A stretch of 36,444 bases of DNA, taken from positions 1-36,444 of the forward strand of contig WRLH01000028.1 of assembly GCA_009777715.1 (NCBI GenBank), in the 5' to 3' direction. The DNA is from Lachnospiraceae bacterium. GTDB lineage: Bacteria > Bacillota > Clostridia > Lachnospirales > Lachnospiraceae. The notes beneath the pieces are model-generated. The model was not told the DNA's origin, did not search any database, and worked only from the letters and a program-made list of their open reading frames with translations. Every line of letters begins with the position of its first letter. Within the stretch, counting starts at the first letter, position 1. The position numbers and the translations under genes were made by a program. Below, piece by piece: positions 1 through 7,227 of the stretch.

Positions 1-145
1 ATTATCAAGGTACGTTTTATCTATGCTGCTAAGCAGTTTATTTGAAAATATTTCATTTTAGGTATTGACATTTAATAGTTAGTCTTTCTATGTATTTCAT
101 TGCCTAAAGAAATTAATTTATTGTAATGCTAAAGCAGTGCAAACA

Positions 146-1240
146 TTACCCAAACAAAATTGAACAAATCCCTCCCACGCCGTCACTAACAACATCAAAA
201 AATGGAATCTCTGAATGGCCGCCCTGTTTTTGAATTTGCTTCTTTACTGTATCTAGATTTGCATAAACATAAGAAACTTTTTTTGCTTGCGTTACATTGG
301 CACTATCAATAATAATATTGCTAACATGAACCGCATCAATAACTGCACCTAAGCGGACTGATAAATCCTTGCTTATTTCCGCAAGTAAATTACTTATGGC
401 TAAGTCAGTTGGGACACAGCAGATGAAATAATCTGGTTTGATTGCCTGGCCTAACATATATGTATAGATACCAAAGCCGTGGGGGGCGATATTATTATAG
501 CGCATTACCGAATCAGGAGCTTCAATCAGGATGATATCTGGTAATTCTGTTTGCTCCAAATTTTTGAGACATAAATTAACAGCCATTATTTTGGCGACTT
601 CTGTTATATTGCCATCATAAAAAAGATGATTCAGACAATGATAATTAAGCCCTGACATTTTAGCATGGCAATGTTTAGAAACAACTGTTGTATTCACTCC
701 TTGCTTCTTAAGACAGCTGGCAAGGCCAAGCAATACCTCTAACGTATCTTCCGCTGCAAACAGCCCACCCACCAGAACAATGGGTATTTCAAGCACTTTA
801 TAATTTCCGTCACCTCTTTTAGCTTCATCAAGGTGCATATCCTCGGTAATTATCGTCATCGCAACAGGATATATTTCAGATAATTTCCTTATTTGCTCCG
901 GGACATCTTTTTTACTATTATCAAAATAAATGATTCTTTTGCCCGCTGAAAGGGTCTTATTGGCTATGTCACAAATCGTATCTTCATCAAAGACGTGCAA
1001 CTGGTTAACTCGCGTCAGAAACAAGACTTCCCATGATGTTTCATCTGCCTTGAATCCATCCAAAACTATATGCCCGACATTGGGATGGTTGCGGGCATGG
1101 GCAGCATCTTTTCCGCCCAACCCAAGTCCGGCAGGTGAAAAAAGCCGGGCAATAGAATACTTATCCTGTAGATCTTCGAAATGCTTTACAATGGGAAGCA
1201 ATTCAGAACAGTAGGGATATATGGCAACTGGTATCCTCAT
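146..1240 (-). CDS. TIGR04066-like peptide maturation system protein
   Basis: This 364-residue protein is probably an accessory protein of a Cys-rich ribosomal-peptide maturation cassette. The N-terminus (YPY at 8-10, PIVKH at 16-20, SPAGLGLGGKDA at 35-46) resembles what I remember of the TIGR04066 family, which occurs beside CcpM-type radical SAM maturases in clostridia. A region at about 155-195 (VLVGGLFAAEDTLEVLLGLA, then KQGVNTTVVSKH) looks like a degenerate P-loop-type fold without a canonical Walker A. There is no signal peptide or membrane segment, so it is likely cytosolic. The ATG overlaps the stop of the upstream radical SAM gene by four bases (ATGA), which points to translational coupling. 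The biochemical role is unknown. The family call is by memory and moderately sure; the pairing with the maturase is the strongest support. Confidence 0.6.
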   Translation of the reverse strand: MRIPVAIYPYCSELLPIVKHFEDLQDKYSIARLFSPAGLGLGGKDAAHARNHPNVGHIVLDGFKADETSWEVLFLTRVNQLHVFDEDTICDIANKTLSAGKRIIYFDNSKKDVPEQIRKLSEIYPVAMTIITEDMHLDEAKRGDGNYKVLEIPIVLVGGLFAAEDTLEVLLGLASCLKKQGVNTTVVSKHCHAKMSGLNYHCLNHLFYDGNITEVAKIMAVNLCLKNLEQTELPDIILIEAPDSVMRYNNIAPHGFGIYTYMLGQAIKPDYFICCVPTDLAISNLLAEISKDLSVRLGAVIDAVHVSNIIIDSANVTQAKKVSYVYANLDTVKKQIQKQGGHSEIPFFDVVSDGVGGICSILFG

Positions 1241-2676
1241 AGTTCCTCCTCCTTTATGCTTAGCTGGCGAGAGTAAAATTGTGGAATTTCTTTAAATAAA
1301 AGATATTGTTCCAGATTTTGATATGCCCTTGATTTTGCTTCATTGCAAAACGATAGTTTTACTTCGGCTGATAATTTTCCAAATTCATCGTCAGCCTTTT
1401 TGGCACATAAACTGCAATACCTAAAGCACCAACATTTTTTGCATTCCTCTTTTGTTAATGTTCCGATCCCAAGCACATCTTTTGCCTTTTCTAGATTAAA
1501 TCCTTCGTCTAAAGAACCAATGCACATCGCTTGTGATTTTTCACTGACTCTCTCACAGGGGAATAGCAATCCGTCAACATTTACAAACAGGCGCATCTGC
1601 CCTGGTATACATGGCCCGGAAGGCACGTCTGTTTCGCGCAGGAATGAGCCGCTGCAAGTCCTTGTATATTCATCTAATGACCGGGCCAGACGGCTATCGG
1701 CTATTGGCGATACATCTTCTTTAGGATATCTTCCATAGTGGGAAAGCATGGCAAGAAAAAATTGGTATTCTGTTTTCCACACATAATTGCTGGAAAATTG
1801 CGGATTCTCTTCACCGTATTCACGTTCAACTAATGTTGGCGAAATGGTTAATTTATTAAATTCCGATCCGTCAATGTTTATTGCGTTAATACAATCAAAA
1901 TCATTTTCTGGATCCATTACCATGCTAATCATTAACTTTTCCGCATAATCCGGGCAAATTTCTTTAATCCTGCTAACCCGCTCTGATACGGTATCAAAAG
2001 TTCCGCTGCCATCGATGAAAATCCGGTTAAGGTCATTTATCTCCTTGGGGCCGTCAAGGCTAATCATCATGGTGACATCTTGCTCTTTCAAATATAGAAT
2101 CATCTCATCAGTAAGAAGAGTTGCATTTGTAGTCATATTAAAAGTGAGTTTTCTCCCTGCAAAGCATTCCTTGGCATATTCGATTATTCTTTTTAGCAAG
2201 GAAAATTCAAGTAATGGCTCTCCGCCATAAAAACCAATATTTACTTCCGGATTATCGATCGAATGAGCCAGGAAAAAGTCCACCGCTTTCTTGGCGATTT
2301 CCCAAGATATGCTCTTAATCGAATGGCTGCGCTGGCGTGAACTATGCTCTTCCGAATAAATACAGTACTTACAACGCAGATTGCAGTCTTGCGTTAGTTG
2401 GAGGGTTAACATTGCAAGTTTTCGATCGAGAAAAAACTCTAGGTATTCATTATAAGCATGGCTTATTTCTTTTATATTGCTTTCCGTTTTGAGGTAACCT
2501 TGCTCCTTAAGCTCTAATAATTCTGGGGGCATGACTCCAATTTCCGTATTTTCATCAGCTTGAAGACAACTTAAATACCTGAACGACTCTTCATTTACAG
2601 ATATCATTTCATCTTTGTTTGCGTCAAAAAAATAATTAGCGTTTGGAGTTTTTAAGAGGACGATTAGCGGTTTCAT
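1237..2676 (-). CDS. Radical SAM/SPASM peptide maturase (CcpM-like)
   Basis: A 479-residue radical SAM enzyme with a SPASM-type C-terminus, expected to modify a ribosomally made peptide. The SAM-cluster motif CNLRCKYC is at 98-105 and the SAM-binding GFYGGEP at 148-154. A Cys-rich C-terminus (C341, C356, C374, C385, C412, C415, C417, C421, C424, C444; note CKKCWCFRYCSLC) would hold auxiliary Fe-S clusters. The N-terminal 80 residues look like a precursor-recognition (RRE-like) region. An ATG 22 codons upstream is open, but the chosen start has AAGGAGT eight bases before it and begins MKPLIVLLK. It is the first gene of a two-gene operon with the TIGR04066-like protein. I recognise the pair as resembling the CcpM Cys-rich-peptide system; the precursor gene is not in this window and may lie beyond position 1. 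Confidence 0.8.
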   Translation of the reverse strand: MKPLIVLLKTPNANYFFDANKDEMISVNEESFRYLSCLQADENTEIGVMPPELLELKEQGYLKTESNIKEISHAYNEYLEFFLDRKLAMLTLQLTQDCNLRCKYCIYSEEHSSRQRSHSIKSISWEIAKKAVDFFLAHSIDNPEVNIGFYGGEPLLEFSLLKRIIEYAKECFAGRKLTFNMTTNATLLTDEMILYLKEQDVTMMISLDGPKEINDLNRIFIDGSGTFDTVSERVSRIKEICPDYAEKLMISMVMDPENDFDCINAINIDGSEFNKLTISPTLVEREYGEENPQFSSNYVWKTEYQFFLAMLSHYGRYPKEDVSPIADSRLARSLDEYTRTCSGSFLRETDVPSGPCIPGQMRLFVNVDGLLFPCERVSEKSQAMCIGSLDEGFNLEKAKDVLGIGTLTKEECKKCWCFRYCSLCAKKADDEFGKLSAEVKLSFCNEAKSRAYQNLEQYLLFKEIPQFYSRQLSIKEEEL

Positions 2677-2758
2677 TTGTTTTACTCCTTTTTGAGTTTG
2701 CATTTTGCCTGCCAATGTGCTTTTATCGTCCAAGTATATCATAAAATTACATTGATGA

Positions 2759-2782
2759 TGTCCTGTAACAGGACAAATTATA
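2759..2782 (-). promoter_or_regulatory. Promoter -10 box with adjoining 17-bp palindromic operator candidate
   Basis: On the minus strand a perfect TATAAT lies at 2782-2777. The perfect palindrome TGTCCTGTaACAGGACA (8-bp arms, one central base) occupies 2759-2775, so it covers the expected transcription start of the radical SAM operon. No good -35 box is seen at the right spacing. The position is typical of a repressor operator; which regulator binds is unknown. Confidence 0.55.
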
Positions 2783-2820
2783 AATTTTTTATTAATTTTT
2801 TTGCTAAATACAATTAAGCT

Positions 2821-2868
2821 AATCGTCTAGACACAAGTCTAATCTAGACGTAAGTCTAATCTAGACGC
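2821..2868. repeat. 17-bp tandem repeat with TCTAGAC cores
   Basis: Two exact-but-one-base copies of AAGTCTAATCTAGACGY (2835-2851 and 2852-2868) follow a partial copy containing the palindrome GTCTAGAC (2825-2832). Each unit holds the inverted pair GTCTA/TAGAC. It sits in the divergent gap between the radical SAM operon and the transketolase genes. Confidence 0.75.
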
Positions 2869-2904
2869 AAAAGAAAATCTATGGTATTTTATTATTATCA
2901 GAGC

Positions 2905-3012
2905 AAAAAGCTATTGCTAAAAAGCTGAAGCTAAAAAGCTAAAGCTAAAAAGCTAAAGCTAAAAAGCTAAAGCTAAAAAGCTAAAGCTAAAAAGCTAAAG
3001 CTTTAGCTTTTT
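2905..3012. repeat. 14-bp tandem array ending in an inverted copy
   Basis: Seven head-to-tail copies of AAAAAGCTAAAGCT run from 2905 to 3002 (the first two diverged). They are followed at 3003-3012 by TTAGCTTTTT, so the last 24 bp (2989-3012) are a perfect palindrome. The array lies 43 bp upstream of the transketolase start. The rest of this intergenic gap (2677-3055) holds the palindromic operator, the 17-bp repeat and AT-rich sequence; no precursor peptide gene is visible. Confidence 0.85.
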
Positions 3013-3055
3013 GGAAACCCATATTAATTGATAAATTCATATGAAAGGCGAAAAA

Positions 3056-3892
3056 ATGAACAATCTTTTACTTAAAAAAACAGCCAATGAAGTCCGCAAA
3101 GGGATTGTTACGGCGGTTTACAATGCCAAAGCCGGGCATCCTGGCGGCTCTCTTTCGGCAGCAGACATTTACACCTATCTTTATTTTGAAGAAATGAATA
3201 TTGACCCGGCCAATCCCAAAAAAGAAGACCGAGACCGCTTCGTTCTTTCGAAAGGGCATACCGCCCCCGGGCTTTATTCGGCGATGGCTCACCGGGGCTT
3301 TTTCCCGGTTTCCGACCTGACCACCTTAAGGAAGCTTGGCTCAAATCTCCAAGGCCACCCCAGTATGCAGTATGTCCCCGGCATTGACATGAGCAGCGGT
3401 TCTTTAGGCCAAGGGGTCTCCGTTGCCGCCGGAATGGCCCTTGCCGGGCAAATGGATAATGCAGGCTACCGCGTTTATACCCTTGTTGGCGACGGCGAAA
3501 TCCAAGAAGGCCAGATTTGGGAAGCGGCTATGTTTGCCGGACACAAAAAGCTTGACAATCTGGTGGTGATTGTAGACAATAATGGGCTGCAAATTGACGG
3601 CCCGGTTGATGAAGTGTGTTCACCTTATCCAATTGATAAGAAATTCGAAGCTTTCCATTTCCATGTCATCAATATTGATGCCCATGATTTTGACGCAATC
3701 CGGGCGGCCTTTGCACAGGCCCGTCAGACTAAAGGCAAGCCGACCTGCATTATTGCCAAAAGCATAAAAGGCAAAGGCGTGTCTTTCATGGAGGGGCAAT
3801 GTGCATGGCATGGCACAGCACCAAACGATGAGCAATACGAAATTGCAATAAAAGACCTTGAAGAAATAAGCAAGAAATTGGCGGAAGCATAA
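3056..3892 (+). CDS. Transketolase, N-terminal (TPP-binding) subunit
   Basis: A 278-residue protein matching the N-terminal third of transketolase, which binds thiamine diphosphate and transfers two-carbon ketol units in the non-oxidative pentose phosphate pathway. Visible motifs are HPGGSLSAAD (from H28), SKGHTAPG (65-72), GSLGQG (115-120) and the diphosphate-binding GDGEIQEG (145-152), followed by the Asn pair near 175. An in-frame ATG lies 15 bp upstream, but GAAAGGCG sits correctly before this start. The C-terminal half is encoded separately 56 bp downstream with its own start and ribosome binding site; this split layout is normal in many clostridia and is not a frameshift. Confidence 0.95.
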   Translation: MNNLLLKKTANEVRKGIVTAVYNAKAGHPGGSLSAADIYTYLYFEEMNIDPANPKKEDRDRFVLSKGHTAPGLYSAMAHRGFFPVSDLTTLRKLGSNLQGHPSMQYVPGIDMSSGSLGQGVSVAAGMALAGQMDNAGYRVYTLVGDGEIQEGQIWEAAMFAGHKKLDNLVVIVDNNGLQIDGPVDEVCSPYPIDKKFEAFHFHVINIDAHDFDAIRAAFAQARQTKGKPTCIIAKSIKGKGVSFMEGQCAWHGTAPNDEQYEIAIKDLEEISKKLAEA

Positions 3893-3948
3893 AGCAAAAA
3901 TTTCAGCTGGTAAATTTGATTTAAACATAGAAAGGATAAGCAGAAAAT

Positions 3949-4893
3949 ATGAGTGATAAAAAAATTGCAACTCGTGAGAGTTATGGAAATGCCCTTGTTG
4001 AATTAGGGGCAAAATACGAAAATGTTGTTGTCCTTGATGCGGATCTTGCCGCCGCCACAAAAACAGGGGTCTTTAAAAAAGCTTACCCCGAACGGCATAT
4101 CAATTGCGGGATTGCGGAATGCAATATGACCGGAATCGCCGCCGGGCTTTCCACGTGTGGCAAAATTCCTTTTATAAGCTCTTTTGCAATGTTTGCCGCC
4201 GGGCGGAATTTTGAACAAGTCCGCAATTCAATTGGCTATCCCCGCCTCAATGTCAAAATCGGCGCGACCCATGCCGGAATTACTGTCGGCGAAGATGGCG
4301 CAAGCCATCAATGTAACGAAGATATCGCCTTAATGCGGGTTATTCCCGGAATGGTTGTCATGAATCCGGCTGATGATATTGAAGCAAAAGCCGCTGTCCA
4401 TGCCGCCGCAGCTTATGAGGGCCCGGTTTATCTCCGCTTCGGGCGGGCTGCCTGCCCGGTCATCAATGACCGCCCCGAATATCACTTCGAAATCGGAAAA
4501 GGTGAAGTTTTATTAACAGGAAGTGACGTTACAATCGTTGCAACCGGAATTTGTGTCGGTGCGGCACTTTCTGCTGCGGAAGAACTAAAAGCAGAGGGCA
4601 TTAGCGCGGAAGTCATTAATATTTGCACAATCAAGCCCCTTGATGAAAAATTGATTATCGAAAGCGCAAGAAAAACCGGACGGGTTGTTACTGCCGAAGA
4701 GCATTCCATTATCGGCGGGCTTGGAAGCGCGGTCTGTGAAACCCTTGCCGAAAGCGGCGTTTCCGCGCCAGTCTACCGCATTGGCATCCGTGATGTTTAC
4801 GGCGAATCCGGCAGCGCGGCCGCCCTGGTCGAAAAATACCGCCTTGATGCCAAAGGGCTATATGAACAAGTAAAAGAATTTTTAAGTAAGTAA
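3949..4893 (+). CDS. Transketolase, C-terminal subunit
   Basis: A 314-residue partner of the upstream subunit, covering the pyrimidine-binding and C-terminal transketolase domains. It carries the conserved catalytic Glu in NCGIAECNM (E57), the cofactor and substrate loop SSFAMFAAGR (78-86) and GATHAGITVGEDGASHQ (105-121). The C-terminal domain, from about residue 185, has the expected alpha/beta pattern. With the N-terminal subunit it would form the active transketolase. A GAAAGGA ribosome binding site precedes the start. It is likely co-transcribed with the upstream gene; a 261-bp repeat-rich gap follows. Confidence 0.95.
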   Translation: MSDKKIATRESYGNALVELGAKYENVVVLDADLAAATKTGVFKKAYPERHINCGIAECNMTGIAAGLSTCGKIPFISSFAMFAAGRNFEQVRNSIGYPRLNVKIGATHAGITVGEDGASHQCNEDIALMRVIPGMVVMNPADDIEAKAAVHAAAAYEGPVYLRFGRAACPVINDRPEYHFEIGKGEVLLTGSDVTIVATGICVGAALSAAEELKAEGISAEVINICTIKPLDEKLIIESARKTGRVVTAEEHSIIGGLGSAVCETLAESGVSAPVYRIGIRDVYGESGSAAALVEKYRLDAKGLYEQVKEFLSK

Positions 4894-4928
4894 AAAGGCT
4901 TGAGCAAAGTAATGCTTGCGAAAAAAAG

Positions 4929-5111
4929 AACTACCGCGTGAGCAAAATATATGCTTACGAAAAACTAACTACCGCGTGAGCAAAATATATATCCAAAAGC
5001 GGCCCTTGAAAAACGTCGTTAAATAACGCAACGTTTTTCTCGGAGCGAAAGCGTGCCTAGCGTTGGATATATATGTTTGCTCCAGCGGCCAAAGTATATT
5101 TGCTTACGCGA
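4929..5111. repeat. Composite repeat: 24-bp direct repeat inside a long imperfect inverted repeat
   Basis: AACTACCGCGTGAGCAAAATATAT occurs at 4929-4952 and exactly again at 4967-4990. The second copy also forms an arm of a long imperfect inverted repeat: GAGCAAAATATATATCC (4978-4994) against GGATATATATGTTTGCTC (5065-5082). TATATTTGCTTACGCGAC (5096-5113) is a further, looser inverted copy. In the middle lies a hairpin, GAAAAACGT (5008-5016) with ACGTTTTTC (5031-5039). No gene is seen in this 261-bp gap. It could be a small non-autonomous palindromic element and could also act as a transcription terminator. Confidence 0.7.
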
Positions 5112-5154
5112 CCAAAGTAATATTTGCAAAAACAGATAAAAGAAGAGACAAACC

Positions 5155-5820
5155 ATGATAAAACTATCCCCCTCAATCCTTGCCGCCGACTTCTCAATCC
5201 TCGGCGAGCAAATAAAAGAACTCAACGCAATGAAAGAAAACAATGCCCCATATCTCCACATTGATGTCATGGACGGCATTTTCGTGCCTTCGATTTCATT
5301 TGGAATGCCCATAATGGAATCAATCCGCAAAATAACGGACAAAATATTTGATGTCCACCTCATGATAATGGACCCTCACCGCTATATATCCGCATTCAAA
5401 AAAAGCGGAGCCGACATCATCACTTTTCATCTTGAAGCTTGTGACGCTCCAAGCGAATTAATTGGCGACCTGCATACCATGGGGATCAAAGCCGGAATTA
5501 CGGTTAAACCCGAAACTCCGGTCGAACTGCTTTACCCCTACCTAAACCAAGTCGAAATGGTTCTTATCATGAGCGTAAACCCCGGCTTTGGCGGGCAGGA
5601 ATTTATCAGCGGCTCGCTTGAGCGGATTCGCAAAATACGAAAATATCTTGATGAAAACAACCTGCGTACTGACATCCAAGTTGACGGCGGAATTTACCAT
5701 GAAAATGTCCATGAAGTAATTGAAGCCGGAGCGAATGTAATTGTGGCCGGGTCAGCAGTCTTTGGCGGAAACATTCAAGAAAATGTGCATAAGTTCAATA
5801 AAATTTTTGCAAATCGCTGA
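5155..5820 (+). CDS. rpe: Ribulose-phosphate 3-epimerase
   Basis: A 221-residue TIM-barrel enzyme that interconverts ribulose 5-phosphate and xylulose 5-phosphate. All family landmarks are present: LSPSILAADF (4-13), the metal and catalytic residues in HIDVMDG (35-41), DVHLM (66-70), FHLEA (91-95), MSVNPGFGGQ (139-148) and VDGGI (176-180). Its length is normal for the family. It follows the two transketolase genes, which act on the same pentose phosphates, and lies nine bases before the GlpA-like gene, so it may be read with the glycerol genes. The ribosome binding site (GAAGAGA) is weak. Confidence 0.96.
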   Translation: MIKLSPSILAADFSILGEQIKELNAMKENNAPYLHIDVMDGIFVPSISFGMPIMESIRKITDKIFDVHLMIMDPHRYISAFKKSGADIITFHLEACDAPSELIGDLHTMGIKAGITVKPETPVELLYPYLNQVEMVLIMSVNPGFGGQEFISGSLERIRKIRKYLDENNLRTDIQVDGGIYHENVHEVIEAGANVIVAGSAVFGGNIQENVHKFNKIFANR

Positions 5821-5829
5821 AAGGTATTT

Positions 5830-7227
5830 ATGTATGACGTAATCATCATCGGCGGCGGAGTTATCGGCTTAAGTATCGCCCGCGAGCTGGCCAGCAAACA
5901 ATTAAAAATTGCTGTTTTGGAAAAAAACTCCGACATCGGCGAGGGTGCTTCCAAAGCCAACAGCGGAATAGTCCATGCCGGATTTGACGCATCTTTTGGC
6001 ACTTTAAAGGCGCGTCTTAACTTACGCGGAAGCACTTTAATGCCAAAGCTTGCAAAAGAGCTGGATTTTGAGTACTTAAATAATGGGGCGATGGTACTTT
6101 GCTTTAGCGAAAACGAAAAACCAAAGCTTGAAGAACTCCTTGCCAGAGGGTTAAAAAATGGCGTCACCGGGCTTGAGATTTTGTCTCAAGCCGAGGTAAA
6201 TAAAAAAGAACCATCTATAAATGAAAATGTAAAATATGCCTTATATGCTCCGTCAGGAGCAATCGTCTGCCCCTTTAATCTTGCCATTGCAATGGCCGAA
6301 AACGCAAGAGCCAATGGAGTCGAATTTTTCCGCGAAAAAAAAGTAATAATTATTAAGAAAAATAACACCTGTTATTTTATTCTGGCCGACGATGGCACAA
6401 GTTTTGAAGCAAAAGTTATTGTCAACTGCGCTGGCATTTTTGCTGACGAAATCCACCGATTGGTCAGCTCCATTCCCCTTACCCTCGCCCCGCGCAAAGG
6501 CGAGTATCTTTTATTTGACAAAACCGTTGGCAATACTGTTAAGCATACCCTCTTTCAGCTGCCGACCGAATATGGGAAAGGTGTCCTTATTACCCCAACT
6601 GTCCATGGCAATCTGCTGATTGGGCCAACGGCTTTAGATATTGAAGACAAGGCCGGGGTTGACACGACGGGAGATGGGCTTGAAACAGTGCTAAAAAAAG
6701 CAGCGGAAAGCATTAAGGAGATTCCCCGGCGGGAAATCATCACTTCTTTTGCCGGGCTGCGGGCCAATTCGGGCCAAGGTGATTTCATTATTGCAGAGGT
6801 AAGTGATTCCCCTGGCTTTATTGATGTGGCCGGGATTGATTCACCGGGCCTTACCAGCGCCCCGGCGATTGGCGAATATGTCAAAGCTTTAATTGCTGAT
6901 ATTTTGCCCGCCCTTGATAATCCTCATTTTGTCAGCAAACGCGAGGGGATAAAACCCGGAAACAATGAGGTCATCTGCCGCTGTGAAACCATTACAAAGG
7001 CTGAAATATTAGCGGCAATCCAACGTACCAACGAATTGTTCAAAAACCCCGGCCAGATAAGCTTAGATAGCATAAAACGCCGGGTCCGTCCCGGTATGGG
7101 CAGGTGCCAGGCTGGTTTTTGCACCCCCCGTGTCGCGGAGCTGATTGCCGGGGAGCTTGGTATCAACGAAACGGATATTACCAAATCCGGGAGAGGCTCG
7201 GAAATATTAATGGGGTTAATTTCATGA
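5830..7227 (+). CDS. GlpA-like FAD-dependent glycerol-3-phosphate dehydrogenase with BFD-type [2Fe-2S] domain
   Basis: A 465-residue FAD enzyme probably oxidising sn-glycerol 3-phosphate to dihydroxyacetone phosphate. It begins with a dinucleotide-binding motif IIGGGVIGLS (6-15), has the DAO-fold segment GASKANSGIVHAGFDA (39-54), and ends with a BFD-like domain whose cysteines C383, C385, C426 and C431 (CRC and CQAGFC) would bind a [2Fe-2S] cluster. The stop overlaps the next start (ATGA), and glycerol kinase follows, which strongly supports a role in glycerol metabolism. The exact substrate is inferred from context, since related enzymes are often annotated only as NAD(P)/FAD-dependent oxidoreductases. 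Confidence 0.88.
   Translation: MYDVIIIGGGVIGLSIARELASKQLKIAVLEKNSDIGEGASKANSGIVHAGFDASFGTLKARLNLRGSTLMPKLAKELDFEYLNNGAMVLCFSENEKPKLEELLARGLKNGVTGLEILSQAEVNKKEPSINENVKYALYAPSGAIVCPFNLAIAMAENARANGVEFFREKKVIIIKKNNTCYFILADDGTSFEAKVIVNCAGIFADEIHRLVSSIPLTLAPRKGEYLLFDKTVGNTVKHTLFQLPTEYGKGVLITPTVHGNLLIGPTALDIEDKAGVDTTGDGLETVLKKAAESIKEIPRREIITSFAGLRANSGQGDFIIAEVSDSPGFIDVAGIDSPGLTSAPAIGEYVKALIADILPALDNPHFVSKREGIKPGNNEVICRCETITKAEILAAIQRTNELFKNPGQISLDSIKRRVRPGMGRCQAGFCTPRVAELIAGELGINETDITKSGRGSEILMGLIS

Noticed and set aside
1-145. Short minus-strand frames downstream of the TIGR04066-like gene as the missing precursor peptide
   Set aside because: The two visible frames are under 20 codons, have at most one Cys each and no ribosome site.
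2905-3012. CRISPR-like array upstream of the transketolase gene
   Set aside because: Repeats are directly adjacent 14-mers with no spacers, and no cas genes are present; it is a plain tandem repeat.
3056-4893. Transketolase broken by a frameshift
   Set aside because: The halves are separated by 56 bp with a ribosome binding site and a proper start; split transketolase genes are normal in many clostridia.
7104-7223. 40-codon N-terminal extension of the FAD/DUF1667 oxidoreductase
   Set aside because: It overlaps the GlpA-like gene out of frame; the ATGA-coupled start begins exactly at the FAD-binding motif.
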